From an uncultured Clostridia bacterium (GTDB lineage: Bacteria; Bacillota; Clostridia; UBA1212; UBA1255), in the NCBI GenBank assembly GCA_904420095.1, contig CAJFUB010000036.1, positions 1 to 64,000 on the forward strand: a stretch of DNA of 64,000 bases, read 5' to 3'. Positions within the stretch are counted from its first letter, which is position 1. Every line of letters starts with the position of its first letter. Of the stretch, positions 43,937 to 53,714 are shown piece by piece. The notes under the pieces were generated by a model. It had not been told where the DNA came from, searched no databases, and worked only from the letters and a program-made list of their open reading frames with translations. The position numbers and the translations under genes are program-made.

Positions 43937-45226
43937 TCACGGGATATCCAGCCGGAACTGCGCCGAGGCGGACCAGCGGCCTGCGGCGAAATCATAGCCG
44001 CGCAGCAGGATAAAATGCCGGTAAACCTCCACGATTAACCCCTCGCTGCCCGGCTCCGGAACGCTTCCTCCGCTTTCCACGGTTCCGTTCTGATCCGTCC
44101 ATAGATATGCAACGGACGCCGCGTTGATATAGCTTGCGGCCTTCCCGTTTCCGGGGAGGAACGGCTGCAGGGAATCGAATTTCCAATGCGTATGTCCGGT
44201 AAACAGAACAAGTCCCGGGAAACGGTCCGTTACTGCGCGCAGCTCGGCATCCTCGATAACACCGTGCCAGCTCTGGACCAGGGGATCCACGGAACACAGA
44301 GAGCCGGAAACCGTATCGCGAAGCGGCTGATGCAGAAATAAAAACGCAAGTGCCTTTTGCCGGGCCGCCTTTTCCAGCTCGGCGGTCAGCCAGGCGCGCT
44401 GCCGCGCCGAAATCGGAACGTAGCAGTCATTTTCCTCCGAATTCACGGAACGGTCCGGGCCCAGGAAAATAAAATAGTTTCCTCCGATTACCGAAAAATG
44501 GTAGAACGTTTCGGAATCCGTATGCGTATATCTTAAAAAAGCCGCCTTCTGCGCCTCGAAGCTTGTCCGATAGCCAAGCTCTCCGTGGTATTTGTAAAAA
44601 TGCATGTCGTGGTTTCCGACAGCGAAATGCATGGGCGGAAGGCCCCGCTCCCGCGCTTCCGTCCAAAGAACGGAAAACTGTTCCCATTCTTCTGGATAGC
44701 CGTGATTTGTGACGTCTCCCGTACACATAATTCCGATCGCATCCGGAACGAGATGAAGCAGACGGGAAAAGCAGTTTTTCAGATGACGGTTGTGTATGTG
44801 CTCCGGATCTGCCGTGACATGCAGGTCGCTGATTACGGCAAAGGAAAACAGCTTTTTTTCCTTTACAGAAAACGGCTCTGTCCCGATTTCCATAGCGTAA
44901 CAGCAGGCGGCTTCGCTGAACTGCGTTCTTTCCGCATTGTAAAGTACGGGAAAGAGCAAAAGCGCTTCGGCTCCCTCCGGAACAAGCAGCGCCGCGGGAA
45001 ACCGATACCGGATTTCTTCCGGTCCCGGACTGTTCAGCTCCGTAATTTTCGTATAATTGGCAAGCCGCTCGCCCGCCCGGCTTCCCCAATATAAATTGTA
45101 ACCTCTGAGCCGTTCCGAGCAAGCGGGAGTTACGACAAGCTCGCCCTCTGCGCAGCCGCAGCTTTCGCCCTTATGCATATAAACCGCGGCGGCCGGCAGA
45201 AATGACGTTTCGTCTGCGTGTGTCAT
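43937..45226 (-). CDS. calcineurin-like metallophosphoesterase
   Basis: 429 residues, no signal peptide. An N-terminal beta-sandwich of about 120 residues is followed by a metallophosphoesterase domain with all five motifs: SDLHV, CTGDVTN, VGNHDMH, FLHQP and FTGHTHW. Two metals are expected in the site. It could hydrolyse phosphodiester or phosphomonoester groups on a sugar. It is first in a two-gene minus-strand unit with GH36, suggesting breakdown of a phosphorylated or phosphodiester-linked glycan. Confidence 0.88.
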   Translation of the reverse strand: MTHADETSFLPAAAVYMHKGESCGCAEGELVVTPACSERLRGYNLYWGSRAGERLANYTKITELNSPGPEEIRYRFPAALLVPEGAEALLLFPVLYNAERTQFSEAACCYAMEIGTEPFSVKEKKLFSFAVISDLHVTADPEHIHNRHLKNCFSRLLHLVPDAIGIMCTGDVTNHGYPEEWEQFSVLWTEARERGLPPMHFAVGNHDMHFYKYHGELGYRTSFEAQKAAFLRYTHTDSETFYHFSVIGGNYFIFLGPDRSVNSEENDCYVPISARQRAWLTAELEKAARQKALAFLFLHQPLRDTVSGSLCSVDPLVQSWHGVIEDAELRAVTDRFPGLVLFTGHTHWKFDSLQPFLPGNGKAASYINAASVAYLWTDQNGTVESGGSVPEPGSEGLIVEVYRHFILLRGYDFAAGRWSASAQFRLDIP

Positions 45227-45386
45227 TTTTTCCCTCGCTTTCCGAATTGATCAAGGGGATGATAGCATAGTTTCCTATAAAATGCAACGAAAGAAGCGAA
45301 AGAGAAAGAAGCTTTTACCGCGCGCGGCAAAACGTTATAATATAATTGTAAACACTTGGATACAATAAAAGAGAGGCGGTGTTTTT

Positions 45387-46256
45387 TTGAAAAATAAGAT
45401 CATAAAGGCCGCTCTGATCGTGGCGGGAGCGTTCGTCACGAGTCTCGGCCTGAATTTGTTTCTGGAACCAAGCGGGATTGCGCCGGGCGGTATTTCCGGT
45501 GTTGCGGTGTTGATCAATAAAATTGCAGGAGGCAGGATTCCGGTCGGCGTACTGACGCTGATACTGAATATTCCTCTGTTCATTGCAGGATATAAGGAGC
45601 TGGGGAAAGAATTTATTATAAAAAGCGCAGTCGGAACGATTCTGTATTCCGTTATGCTTGATGTTACCGTATATCTGGTTGAACCGATGCAGCGTTTCTT
45701 TTCAACGGAAAATTACGGAGAGGCTGGGCATACCATGCTGTACGCAATCTGGGGAGGCCTTCTGATGGGAATGGGCTTCGGATTAATTTTCCGCGGCGGC
45801 GCTACGACGGGCGGAACGGACATCGGGGCGCGCCTTTTGCAGAAAAGGATGAGCTGGCTGACGCTGGGGCAGCTGGTACTTTCATTGGACGTGGTTTTTT
45901 TGCTTGTCGTAGCATTGACCTACCGTTCGATCCTTGCTGCGATGTATACGGGAATCGCGGTGTTTGTTTCTTCCAAAGTCATTGACATCGTAGAGGCAGG
46001 GGTAAATTACGCAAAGGAAATTTATATTTTTACAGAGAAGCCGGAGCTTCTGGCCTCGGAAATCCTGCGGCAGCTCGAGCGCGGCGTTACAAAACTGAAC
46101 GGCGAGGGCATGTATACGGGAAAGCCCGTAGACATTCTGTGGTGCGTCGTATATAACCGGCAGGTTCCGCAGCTCAGAAGGATCGTAGATCGGCATGATC
46201 CCAATGCTTTTATTATAGTAAACGAGGTTCGTGAAACGAAAGGGCTGCACGGATGA
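45387..46256 (+). CDS. YitT family membrane protein (DUF161 and DUF2179)
   Basis: 289 residues from the TTG at 45387 (GAGAGGCGG upstream). About six helices with the repeated GLNLFLEPSGIAPGGISG and GFGLIFRGGATTGGTDIGA motifs, then a cytoplasmic DUF2179 domain ending IIVNEVRETKGLHG. Family members are membrane proteins of uncertain transport role. A promoter TTTACC (45314), 16 bases, TATAAT (45336) lies upstream. A terminator is not evident. Confidence 0.9.
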   Translation: MKNKIIKAALIVAGAFVTSLGLNLFLEPSGIAPGGISGVAVLINKIAGGRIPVGVLTLILNIPLFIAGYKELGKEFIIKSAVGTILYSVMLDVTVYLVEPMQRFFSTENYGEAGHTMLYAIWGGLLMGMGFGLIFRGGATTGGTDIGARLLQKRMSWLTLGQLVLSLDVVFLLVVALTYRSILAAMYTGIAVFVSSKVIDIVEAGVNYAKEIYIFTEKPELLASEILRQLERGVTKLNGEGMYTGKPVDILWCVVYNRQVPQLRRIVDRHDPNAFIIVNEVRETKGLHG

Positions 46257-46496
46257 TCGTCGCGATTCGATGTTTCGTTAACAATTAGTTATTTTATTAA
46301 TACATTTTAATTCATAATCTTGCTGTAATATGGCTGATGTCGGGGGCAATAGTAACCGTTCTCTTCATTTTAACCGATTGTGAATCTCTCCCCTAATAAT
46401 TCACAGAAGAACGTTACATTGCTTCCTTCTTTTTTTATCTTTTTGCGTGTTTACAAAAAATTTATAATTATCTTCGCCCAAAGCCGGGAAAAGGGC

Positions 46497-46526
46497 TTGC
46501 CAACCATATGACAAAAGAGGTATAAT
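46497..46526 (+). promoter_or_regulatory. promoter of the S10 operon leader RNA
   Basis: TTGCCA (46497-46502), 18-base spacer, TATAAT (46521-46526). It is the best promoter in the 573-base gap between the YitT gene and rpsJ. Confidence 0.6.
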
Positions 46527-46532
46527 TCGCCT

Positions 46533-46738
46533 GTTGCGACTTGACAGACTGAGAAGCAGGAGATTGCTGCCGCACGAAGTGATCGCGTGCATGGGCAGGG
46601 AACTCATGTGGAGAATGTCCGATTCGTGAAACCGGGCGACAAGTCATGCACAAAAGCTGTATGATACCGTATTTTTAACGATGATTGATGCCCAGGTTGA
46701 AATCCTTCTGAAGAAGGATATTTCAATTTGGTTTTTTT
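46533..46738 (+). ncRNA. structured leader RNA or attenuator upstream of rpsJ, class unknown
   Basis: About 205 bases from the promoter to an intrinsic terminator: TTGAAATCCTTC and GAAGGATATTTCAA arms, then TTTGGTTTTTTT. Inside, GTGCATG (46587-46593) pairs with CATGCAC (46645-46651), while GCACG (46572-46576) can instead pair with CGTGC (46586-46590). The two helices are exclusive, as in a switch. It matches no riboswitch consensus I know (no T-box, SAM, FMN or glycine core). Autoregulation by a ribosomal protein is likely by position; an independent small RNA is the alternative. Upstream, 46257-46496 holds no gene. Confidence 0.5.
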
Positions 46739-46829
46739 ATTGAGAATCGCTGGAAACACACGGCATGGTGACAGAAAAGTGCAAGCTGTTATACGTAACA
46801 AAACATCTAATAAAGAAAGAGGTTTATGT

Positions 46830-47147
46830 ATGGCAAACAAACAAAAGATCAGAATCAAGCTGAAGGCCTATGATTTCCAGCTGCTGGATCAGGCCGCACA
46901 GAAAATCGTCGACACGGCGAAGCGTACGGATGCCGTCGTATCCGGACCGATTCCGCTTCCGACCGACAAGGAAATCGTAACCATTCTCCGCGCGCCCCAT
47001 AAATATAAGGATGCCAGAGAACAGTTTGAAATGAGAACGCATAAAAGGCTCATTGATATCCTTATGCCTTCTCCGAAAACGGTAGACGCATTGATGCGCC
47101 TGGATCTTCCCGCAGGCGTGGATATAGAAATCAAGGTCAAGCAGTGA
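46830..47147 (+). CDS. rpsJ: 30S ribosomal protein S10
   Basis: 105 residues from the ATG at 46830 behind [31 protein letters not shown] opens it (shown in part) and [16 protein letters not shown] and [10 protein letters not shown] follow. Also NusB partner in antitermination. First gene of the S10 operon, separated from its leader terminator by about 90 bases. Confidence 0.97.
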   Translation: MANKQKIRIKLKAYDFQLLDQAAQKIVDTAKRTDAVVSGPIPLPTDKEIVTILRAPHKYKDAREQFEMRTHKRLIDILMPSPKTVDALMRLDLPAGVDIEIKVKQ

Positions 47148-47165
47148 TGCAGACCGCATTACCCG

Positions 47166-47216
47166 GGTTCTTTAGAATTTGTGACTAAAGAACCGGTCAA
47201 GTTCCCTTGCGGGAAC
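47166..47216 (+). other. two tandem hairpins between rpsJ and rplC
   Basis: GGTTCTTTAG (47166-47175) pairs perfectly with CTAAAGAACC (47185-47194). GTTCCC (47201-47206) pairs with GGGAAC (47211-47216). There is no T run, so they are not classic terminators. The 98-base gap is the longest before the 180-base rpmJ-rpsM gap. Confidence 0.55.
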
Positions 47217-47245
47217 CAATAACCATTCAGGAGGTAAAGCTGGAA

Positions 47246-47878
47246 ATGAAAAATTTTATTTTAGGAACAAAAGTCGGAATGACACAGATCTTTGACGAAG
47301 AGGGGAAATGTACTCCCGTTACGGTCGTTCTTGCCGGGCCCTGCACCGTCGTTCAGAAGAAAACCGCGGAAAGCGACAGCTACAGCGCCGTAAAGCTTGC
47401 TTATCGGGAAGTTGATAAGAAAAAGCTGAACAAGCCGGATCGGGGACTTTTTGAAAAACTCGAAATGAGCGGCTTCAAATATCTCAGAGAATTTAAACCG
47501 GAAAATACCGACTCTTTTGAAATCGGTCAGACAATTACCGTTTCGGACATGTTTAAGGACGGCGACAGCGTCGATGTCAGCGGCACGTCGAAGGGAAAAG
47601 GCTATCAGGGCGCCATCAAGCGGCACGGGCAGAAGATCGGACCGATGACGCACGGCTCAAAATATCACAGAGGAGTCGGCTCCATGGGCGCCAATACGGA
47701 TCCCGGAAAGGTTTTCAAGGGAAAGAAAATGCCGGGCCACATGGGTTCCGAAAGAGTTACGGTGCAGAATCTCACGGTAGTCAAGGTCGACGGAGAAAGG
47801 AATCTTCTTCTTATTAAAGGCGCGATTCCGGGACCAAAGGGCGGACTGCTTGAAATCAGAGAGTCTGTGAAGGCGTGA
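47246..47878 (+). CDS. rplC: 50S ribosomal protein L3
   Basis: 210 residues from the ATG at 47246, eleven bases after [23 protein letters not shown], later [12 protein letters not shown] and [14 protein letters not shown], as in all L3. It binds near the 3' end of 23S rRNA and is needed for early 50S assembly. Confidence 0.97.
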   Translation: MKNFILGTKVGMTQIFDEEGKCTPVTVVLAGPCTVVQKKTAESDSYSAVKLAYREVDKKKLNKPDRGLFEKLEMSGFKYLREFKPENTDSFEIGQTITVSDMFKDGDSVDVSGTSKGKGYQGAIKRHGQKIGPMTHGSKYHRGVGSMGANTDPGKVFKGKKMPGHMGSERVTVQNLTVVKVDGERNLLLIKGAIPGPKGGLLEIRESVKA

Positions 47879-47898
47879 CGCGGGAGGAGGAAGTAATT

Positions 47899-48522
47899 AT
47901 GCCAAAAGTTAATGTATATGATATGCAAGGAAATGTCGTCGGGGAGATCGAGCTCGACAGCAATATATTCGGGGTTGAAATCAATACGCACTGCATGCAC
48001 GCGGCGGTTGTCAACAATCTCGCAAACAAGCGCCAGGGAACGCATTCTACTCTGCTGAAAAGCGAAGTCAGCGGCGGCGGCAGGAAGCCGTACCGGCAGA
48101 AGGGAACGGGCCGCGCAAGACAGGGCAGCACAAGATCCGCGCAGTGGATCCACGGCGGTATCGTGTTCGGGCCGAAACCGAGAGACTACAGCTACTCTAT
48201 CCCCAAAAAGATGAAACGGCTGGCTCTGAAATCGTCCCTTACGAGCAAGGCGAACGACGGAGATATCATCGTGCTGGATTCTCTGAGCTTCGGCGAGATC
48301 AAAACCAAAAACATGGTCAACGTGCTTCGGAATCTCGGCGTGGACAATACGGCGCTTGTCGTAATTCCGGAAAAAGATTTAAACGTCGTGAAATCCGCGA
48401 GCAATATCAAAGGGATCGAAACGGCTTATGTGAACACGATCAATGTATATGACATCCTGCGTCACGGTAAGTTCATCGTAACCAAAGACGCGCTGAGTAA
48501 AATTTCGGAGGTGTACGCATGA
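47899..48522 (+). CDS. rplD: 50S ribosomal protein L4
   Basis: 207 residues from the ATG at 47899 (GGGAGGAGG upstream). GGGRKPYRQKGTGRARQGS lies in the exit-tunnel loop. In proteobacteria L4 also represses the S10 operon through its leader; whether it reads the leader at 46533 is an open question. Its TGA overlaps the rplW start by four bases. Confidence 0.97.
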   Translation: MPKVNVYDMQGNVVGEIELDSNIFGVEINTHCMHAAVVNNLANKRQGTHSTLLKSEVSGGGRKPYRQKGTGRARQGSTRSAQWIHGGIVFGPKPRDYSYSIPKKMKRLALKSSLTSKANDGDIIVLDSLSFGEIKTKNMVNVLRNLGVDNTALVVIPEKDLNVVKSASNIKGIETAYVNTINVYDILRHGKFIVTKDALSKISEVYA

Positions 48523-48872
48523 ACGAGTTTGATATTATCATCCGTCCTCATATAACAGAGAAAAGCACAGATGCCGCGGCAAACGGGAAATACACTTTTG
48601 TCGTTGATCTCAACGCTACAAAAATCGACATCAAAAAGGCGATCGAGAAGATTTTCGAGGTCAAGGTGCTCGCCGTCAACACGATGCGCTATGACGGCAA
48701 GAAAAGAAGCCGCAGACAGGCGTCGGGCATGGCCGTCGGATATACGGCGAAATGGAAAAAGGCGATCGTTACGATCGACACGGATCCAAAGCCGGTCGAG
48801 TATACGGTCAACGGCGAAAAGAAAACGAAAAAGTATAAGAATGCAATCGAAGATTTCGGATTCGTTCAGTAA
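48519..48872 (+). CDS. rplW: 50S ribosomal protein L23
   Basis: 117 residues. [10 protein letters not shown] at the front and [19 protein letters not shown] in the middle. It docks trigger factor and SRP at the tunnel exit. Somewhat longer than the usual 95-100 residues through a C-terminal stretch [21 protein letters not shown] overlap with rplD. Confidence 0.96.
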   Translation: MNEFDIIIRPHITEKSTDAAANGKYTFVVDLNATKIDIKKAIEKIFEVKVLAVNTMRYDGKKRSRRQASGMAVGYTAKWKKAIVTIDTDPKPVEYTVNGEKKTKKYKNAIEDFGFVQ

Positions 48873-48889
48873 GGCAGGAGGACAGGAAA

Positions 48890-49723
48890 ATGGCTATCAA
48901 AAAGTATAATCCGACAACCCCTTCAAGAAGATCGATGACAGTATCCACCTTCGAGGAAATTACGGGCAAAAGTGAAATTAAAACCTTAATGGCTCCTGCG
49001 AAGAAGCATTCCGGAAGAAACTCTTACGGAAGGATTACTGTACGGCATCGCGGAGGCGGGGCGAAGAGACAGTATAGAATAATCGATTTTAAGAGAGATA
49101 AGGACGGAATTCCGGCAAAGGTCGCATCCGTTGAATACGATCCGAACAGATCCGCGAATATCGCGCTTCTGGTTTACGCGGACGGGGAGAAGAGATTTAT
49201 TTTGCATCCCGAGGGCCTCAAGGTAGGCGACAGCGTCTTATCGGGGCCCGAAGCCGACATTTTACCCGGCAACGCGCTTGCGCTTTCGGACATTCCGGTT
49301 GGTACGGTGATTCATAATATTGAAATGAAGCCGGGGAAAGGCGCTCAGCTGGTTCGGTCGGCGGGAGCTTCCGCACAGCTTATGGCGAAGGAAAATGGTT
49401 TCGCGCAGATCCGTCTCGGTTCTGGCGAGGTCCGTATGATTCCGATTCTCTGCAAAGCGACGATCGGCCAGGTCGGAAATCTTGACCATGAGAATATTTC
49501 ACTGGGAAAAGCAGGACGTAAGAGATGGATGGGAATCCGTCCTACTGTTCGCGGCGTCGTGATGAACCCCTGCGACCACCCGCACGGCGGCGGCGAGGGC
49601 AAATCCCCGGTCGGTATGCCGAGCCCCGTTACTCCTTGGGGAAAGCCGACGCTTGGCTATAAAACGAGAAAGAAAAACAAGCCTTCTGACAAGTATATCG
49701 TCAGAAGAAGAAACAGTAAGTAA
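48890..49723 (+). CDS. rplB: 50S ribosomal protein L2
   Basis: 277 residues, full length. [20 protein letters not shown] at the start and [17 protein letters not shown] near the end; the latter loop holds the histidine close to the peptidyl transferase centre. Ribosome binding site AGGAGGACAG. Confidence 0.97.
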   Translation: MAIKKYNPTTPSRRSMTVSTFEEITGKSEIKTLMAPAKKHSGRNSYGRITVRHRGGGAKRQYRIIDFKRDKDGIPAKVASVEYDPNRSANIALLVYADGEKRFILHPEGLKVGDSVLSGPEADILPGNALALSDIPVGTVIHNIEMKPGKGAQLVRSAGASAQLMAKENGFAQIRLGSGEVRMIPILCKATIGQVGNLDHENISLGKAGRKRWMGIRPTVRGVVMNPCDHPHGGGEGKSPVGMPSPVTPWGKPTLGYKTRKKNKPSDKYIVRRRNSK

Positions 49724-49742
49724 TCGTTAAGGAGGTTGCAAC

Positions 49743-50030
49743 ATGAGTAGATCAGTCAAAAAAGGTCCTTTCGTGCAGGAAAGACTTTTAAAGAGAATCG
49801 AAGCGATGAACGAGAAAAACGAAAAAGTCGTTATCAAGACATGGTCCAGAGCGTCGACGATTTTCCCGCAGATGGTAGGCCACACGATCGCTGTCCATGA
49901 CGGCAGAAAGCACGTGCCGGTATATATTACGGAAGAAATGGTCGGACACAAGCTCGGTGAATTTGCTCCTACGAGAACTTACAGAGGTCATGTGAACAAG
50001 AGTGAAAAATCCAGCTCTGTCAAGCGCTGA
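49743..50030 (+). CDS. rpsS: 30S ribosomal protein S19
   Basis: 95 residues. [15 protein letters not shown] at the front and [14 protein letters not shown] near the end, the latter slightly longer than usual. It forms a complex with S13 at the head of the small subunit. Confidence 0.96.
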   Translation: MSRSVKKGPFVQERLLKRIEAMNEKNEKVVIKTWSRASTIFPQMVGHTIAVHDGRKHVPVYITEEMVGHKLGEFAPTRTYRGHVNKSEKSSSVKR

Positions 50031-50048
50031 TAAAAAGGAGGAATTTCT

Positions 50049-50525
50049 TTGGAAAGAAAAATTATGAGTGAATCTGAGCTTCTTTCAAGAAGAGAAGAGC
50101 TCATCGAAAAATATAATTCTCAATCTCGTCAAAGCAGCAAGCCCTTTATTCTTTCAAAGCGTGAACGCAAGGTGCTGGGGATCGGCAGAGATCAGGGAAA
50201 GGCTACGCTGCGGGGCGCCAGAATCTCTTCCAGAAAGGTCAAAATCGTTCTGGATCTGATTAAGGGCAAATCCCTGGAGGAAGCGTACGCAATTGTCAAA
50301 TTTACTCCGAAAGCAGCGTCCGAGATGATTTATAAACTCCTGCATTCTGCGGAAGCAAACGCCGTGAACAATTTCGAGCTTGACAGCGAGAAGCTTTATG
50401 TCGCCGATTGCTACGCGAATCAGGGCCCGACGCTCAAGAGAATGCGCGCCGTCGCAAGAGGCCGCGGAATGCGCATCAATAAGAGAACGAGCCATATCAC
50501 GGTAGTATTGAAAGAAAGAGACTAA
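50049..50525 (+). CDS. rplV: 50S ribosomal protein L22 with N-terminal extension
   Basis: 158 residues from TTG 50049, seven bases after GGAGG. The L22 core starts near residue 50 (GKATLRGARISSRKVKIVLD) and includes AEANAVNNF and RGRGMRINKRTSH. The first 45-50 residues (MSESELLSRREELIEKYN onward) are an added charged segment absent from typical 110-residue L22. A start at ATG 50064 would keep most of it but lies 22 bases from the site. Confidence 0.93.
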   Translation: MERKIMSESELLSRREELIEKYNSQSRQSSKPFILSKRERKVLGIGRDQGKATLRGARISSRKVKIVLDLIKGKSLEEAYAIVKFTPKAASEMIYKLLHSAEANAVNNFELDSEKLYVADCYANQGPTLKRMRAVARGRGMRINKRTSHITVVLKERD

Positions 50526-50540
50526 TGGAGGAGGTTGAAT

Positions 50541-51215
50541 ATGGGACAAAAGGTTAATCCTCACGGACTGAGAGTCGGAGTCATCAAAGATTGGGATTCC
50601 AAATGGTACGCAAACAAGAAGAACTTTGCAGATTTTCTTGTAGAAGACAATAAAGTAAGATCGTATGTAAAAAAGAAATTATACAGCGCGGGTATTTCCA
50701 AGATTAAGATCGAAAGAACCGCCAACAAGCTGCTTCTCAACATAGAAACGGCAAAGCCCGGTTTCGTAATCGGAAAAAACGGCGCTATTAAAGACGAGCT
50801 CAAAGCAGAGCTTGAAAAAATGACGGGGAAAATCGTTGCCATCAACGTCCTTGAAATTAAAAATCCGGATATGGACGCTCAGCTGTGCGCCGAGAACATC
50901 GCCAGCCAGCTTGAAAAGCGGATCACATTCCGCCGGGCAATGAAGCAGGTAATGCTCAGAACGATGCGCTCCGGTGCGCTCGGAATCAAAACGGCGTGCA
51001 GCGGCCGGCTTGGCGGCGCGGAAATTGCGCGGAGCGAGCATTATCACGAGGGCACAATCCCGCTTCAAACGCTCAGGGCCGATATCGACTACGGGTTCGC
51101 AGAGGCGAACACGACGTACGGAAAGATCGGCGTAAAGGTATGGATTTATAAAGGAGAAGTCCTTCCTGCTATTAAGGCCGGCAACAAGGCGAATTCAGAA
51201 GGGAGCGGTGAATAA
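50541..51215 (+). CDS. rpsC: 30S ribosomal protein S3
   Basis: 224 residues from the ATG at 50541 (GGAGGAGG upstream). [17 protein letters not shown], the KH domain loop [11 protein letters not shown], and [20 protein letters not shown] in parts. With S4 and S5 it forms the mRNA entry helicase. Confidence 0.97.
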   Translation: MGQKVNPHGLRVGVIKDWDSKWYANKKNFADFLVEDNKVRSYVKKKLYSAGISKIKIERTANKLLLNIETAKPGFVIGKNGAIKDELKAELEKMTGKIVAINVLEIKNPDMDAQLCAENIASQLEKRITFRRAMKQVMLRTMRSGALGIKTACSGRLGGAEIARSEHYHEGTIPLQTLRADIDYGFAEANTTYGKIGVKVWIYKGEVLPAIKAGNKANSEGSGE

Positions 51216-51217
51216 TT

Positions 51218-51658
51218 ATGTTGATGCCGAAGAGAGTCAAGCACAGAAAAGTGCAGAGAGGCAGAATGAAGGGTACTGCCTCAAGAGGCAACGTCGTATC
51301 AAACGGTGAATTCGGTCTCCAGGCTGCGGAATGCGGCTGGATCACGAGCAACCAGATCGAAGCCGCCCGTATCGCGCTGACACGTGCCATCAAAAGAGGC
51401 GGAAAAGTATGGATCAAAATATTCCCGGACAAACCGGTTACGAAAAAACCTGCGGAGACGCGAATGGGTTCCGGTAAAGGCTCGCCCGAATACTGGGTGG
51501 CCGTCGTAAAGCCCGGAAGAGTCCTGTTCGAGGTTGCCGGAGTCAGCGAAGAATTATGCAGAGAGGCGCTGCGCCTTGCAATGCATAAGCTTCCCGTCAA
51601 GTGTAAAATCATTGCGCGCGAGCAAGCGGAAACGGAGGGTGACGTTCATGAAGGCTAA
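51218..51658 (+). CDS. rplP: 50S ribosomal protein L16
   Basis: 146 residues. [19 protein letters not shown] at the start, then [20 protein letters not shown]. It contacts the A-site tRNA. It starts two bases after rpsC and overlaps rpmC by 11 bases. Confidence 0.97.
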   Translation: MLMPKRVKHRKVQRGRMKGTASRGNVVSNGEFGLQAAECGWITSNQIEAARIALTRAIKRGGKVWIKIFPDKPVTKKPAETRMGSGKGSPEYWVAVVKPGRVLFEVAGVSEELCREALRLAMHKLPVKCKIIAREQAETEGDVHEG

Positions 51659-51863
51659 GGAATTCAAGGATCATTTAAGCAAACTGTCGCTTGAAGAATT
51701 AAAAAAAGAAGAAGCGTCTCTGAAGGAAGAGCTTTTCCGGCTTCGCTTCAAAAACGCGACGAGCCCGATCGAAAACCCGATGAAGCTGAAGTTTTTAAAG
51801 CGCGACATCGCAAGGGTTAAGACGGCGATCAGAGCGAAAGAGCTTGCCGCGGAGCAGCAGTGA
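51648..51863 (+). CDS. rpmC: 50S ribosomal protein L29
   Basis: 71 residues from the ATG at 51648, inside the end of rplP, behind GGAGGGTGACG. Two long helices: [19 protein letters not shown] and [13 protein letters not shown]. Located at the tunnel exit beside L23. Confidence 0.96.
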   Translation: MKAKEFKDHLSKLSLEELKKEEASLKEELFRLRFKNATSPIENPMKLKFLKRDIARVKTAIRAKELAAEQQ

Positions 51864-51889
51864 TCCGCTTCGGAAGGAGGTAGTTTAAC

Positions 51890-52147
51890 TTGGCAGAGAG
51901 AAATTTAAGAAAAACAAGAGTCGGCAAGGTAATCAGCGACAAAATGGATAAGACCATCGTGGTGGCGGTTGTCGACAGTGTGAAACATCCATTATATAAA
52001 AAGGTCGTTAAGACCACGTATAAATTAAAAGCTCACGACGAAGCGAACGAAGCAAAAGTGGGAGACACTGTAGAGGTTATGGAAACCAGACCTCTGAGCA
52101 GAGAAAAACGGTGGAGGCTTGCTTCTATTATTGAAAAGGCCCGCTAA
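51890..52147 (+). CDS. rpsQ: 30S ribosomal protein S17
   Basis: 85 residues from TTG 51890, nine bases after [24 protein letters not shown] and [17 protein letters not shown] are the S17 signatures. Primary 16S rRNA binder. Confidence 0.97.
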   Translation: MAERNLRKTRVGKVISDKMDKTIVVAVVDSVKHPLYKKVVKTTYKLKAHDEANEAKVGDTVEVMETRPLSREKRWRLASIIEKAR

Positions 52148-52168
52148 GGCGCATAGGAGGTAAAGGTT

Positions 52169-52537
52169 ATGGTACAAGTACAAACACGCCTGAAAGTAGC
52201 AGACAATACCGGCGCGAAGGAATTGATGTGCATTAAAGTAATTGGCGGAAGCAAGCGCCGTTATGCCAATATCGGCGACATTATCGTTTGTTCTGTCAAG
52301 GCTGCTGCGCCCGGCGGTATGGTAAAAAAAGGCGACGTCGTCAAATGCGTCATCGTTCGCACAAAAAGAGGCGTTCGCCGTGAGGACGGAACCTATATCA
52401 GATTTGATGAAAATGCGGCCGTTCTGATCAAAGACGATCTCAACCCCAGGGGAACACGTATCTTTGGACCTGTAGCCAGAGAGCTGAGAGAAAACGACTT
52501 CATGAAAATCGTTTCGCTGGCTCCGGAGGTTCTTTAA
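52169..52537 (+). CDS. rplN: 50S ribosomal protein L14
   Basis: 122 residues. [20 protein letters not shown] and [13 protein letters not shown] in the usual places. It is the binding partner of RsfS, encoded at 38545. Start of the spc cluster. Confidence 0.97.
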   Translation: MVQVQTRLKVADNTGAKELMCIKVIGGSKRRYANIGDIIVCSVKAAAPGGMVKKGDVVKCVIVRTKRGVRREDGTYIRFDENAAVLIKDDLNPRGTRIFGPVARELRENDFMKIVSLAPEVL

Positions 52538-52554
52538 TCGGAGGGATATAAGTT

Positions 52555-52929
52555 ATGAGTATGAATATAAAAAAAGGCGATAAAGTGGTAGTTCTCAATA
52601 CGCGCCGTCAGAAGGACAAAAACGGGAAGCCCAAAACGGTTACCGGAAAAGTTCTCGCGGTTCTTCCGGAAAAGGAGCAGGTAATCGTCGAGGGATACAA
52701 TATGGTCAGCAAGCATAAGAAGCCCAAGGGCCGTACGGAGCAGGGCGGTATTATCAAAAAAGAAGCCCCTGTCCATGTTTCCAACGTTATGGTCATCTGC
52801 CCGAAGTGCGGACAGCCTACAAGAACGGGGCATAAGACCATTGAAGAAAACGGCAGGCAGATCAAAGTCCGTGTCTGCAAGAAAAAAGACTGCGGCGCCG
52901 TCATTCCTACCACCGATTATACGAAGTGA
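52555..52929 (+). CDS. rplX: 50S ribosomal protein L24 with zinc-ribbon-like tail
   Basis: 124 residues, longer than the usual 100-105. KOW motif region KKGDKVVVLNTRRQKDKNG and then GYNMVSKHKKP. The C-terminal part has CPKCGQPTRTG and CKKKDCG, a Cys4 set seen in the longer clostridial L24 proteins. Confidence 0.95.
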   Translation: MSMNIKKGDKVVVLNTRRQKDKNGKPKTVTGKVLAVLPEKEQVIVEGYNMVSKHKKPKGRTEQGGIIKKEAPVHVSNVMVICPKCGQPTRTGHKTIEENGRQIKVRVCKKKDCGAVIPTTDYTK

Positions 52930-52949
52930 TTCCGAAGGGAGGACAATAA

Positions 52950-53489
52950 ATGTTAAGGCTGAAAGAAAAATACGATAACGAAATAGCGCCTGCCCTGAAG
53001 GAGCAGTTTCAGTATAAAAGCGTTATGGAAATCCCGAAGCTTGAAAAAATTGTGATCAATATGGGCTTGGGAGAGGTAAAAGAAAATCCAAAGGCAATTG
53101 AATCCGCGGTCAGCGATCTGACCATGATCACCGGCCAGAAGCCGATCGTAACAAAGGCGAAAAAATCCGTCGCCGCATTCAAGGTGCGGGAAGGAATGAA
53201 TATCGGCTGCAAGGTTACTTTAAGAGGCGTAAAAATGTATGCCTTTGCCGATAAGCTCATCAATATTACTTTACCGCGGATCAGGGACTTCCACGGAATC
53301 CCCGGAAATTCATTCGACGGAAGAGGAAATTACGCGCTGGGCATCAAAGAGCAGATTATTTTCCCCGAGATCGAATACGATAAGATCGATAAAGTCCGAG
53401 GCATGGACATCATATTTGTGACAACCGCAAAAACGGACGAAGAGGCCAAGGCGCTGCTCAAAATGATGGGTATGCCGTTCGATTCGTGA
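52950..53489 (+). CDS. rplE: 50S ribosomal protein L5
   Basis: 179 residues. [34 protein letters not shown] and [16 protein letters not shown]. Binds 5S rRNA and the P-site tRNA. Full length. Confidence 0.97.
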   Translation: MLRLKEKYDNEIAPALKEQFQYKSVMEIPKLEKIVINMGLGEVKENPKAIESAVSDLTMITGQKPIVTKAKKSVAAFKVREGMNIGCKVTLRGVKMYAFADKLINITLPRIRDFHGIPGNSFDGRGNYALGIKEQIIFPEIEYDKIDKVRGMDIIFVTTAKTDEEAKALLKMMGMPFDS

Positions 53490-53504
53490 TAAAGGAGGTA
53501 GACC

Positions 53505-53690
53505 ATGGCAAAGGTTTCAATGAAGATCAAGCAGCAAAGGACACCTAAGTATTCTACAAGAGCATATAACAGATGTAAAATCTGCGGACGTCCTCACGCA
53601 TATATCAGAAAATACGGAATTTGCCGTATTTGCTTCAGAGAATTGGCTTACAAGGGACAGATCCCCGGCGTTAAGAAAGCCAGCTGGTAA
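53505..53690 (+). CDS. rpsZ: 30S ribosomal protein S14 type Z
   Basis: 61 residues, the short zinc form. Two CxxC pairs, CKICGRPH and CRICFRE, bind zinc. KAPW-like end is KKASW. Start ATG behind AAAGGAGG. Confidence 0.96.
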   Translation: MAKVSMKIKQQRTPKYSTRAYNRCKICGRPHAYIRKYGICRICFRELAYKGQIPGVKKASW

Positions 53691-53714
53691 TCGAAATATA
53701 AGGAGGTTGGCACA

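Noticed and set aside
46540-46546. TTGACA at 46541 as a -35 box
   Set aside because: No -10 box lies 15-19 bases downstream; the TTGCCA/TATAAT pair at 46497-46526 is better.
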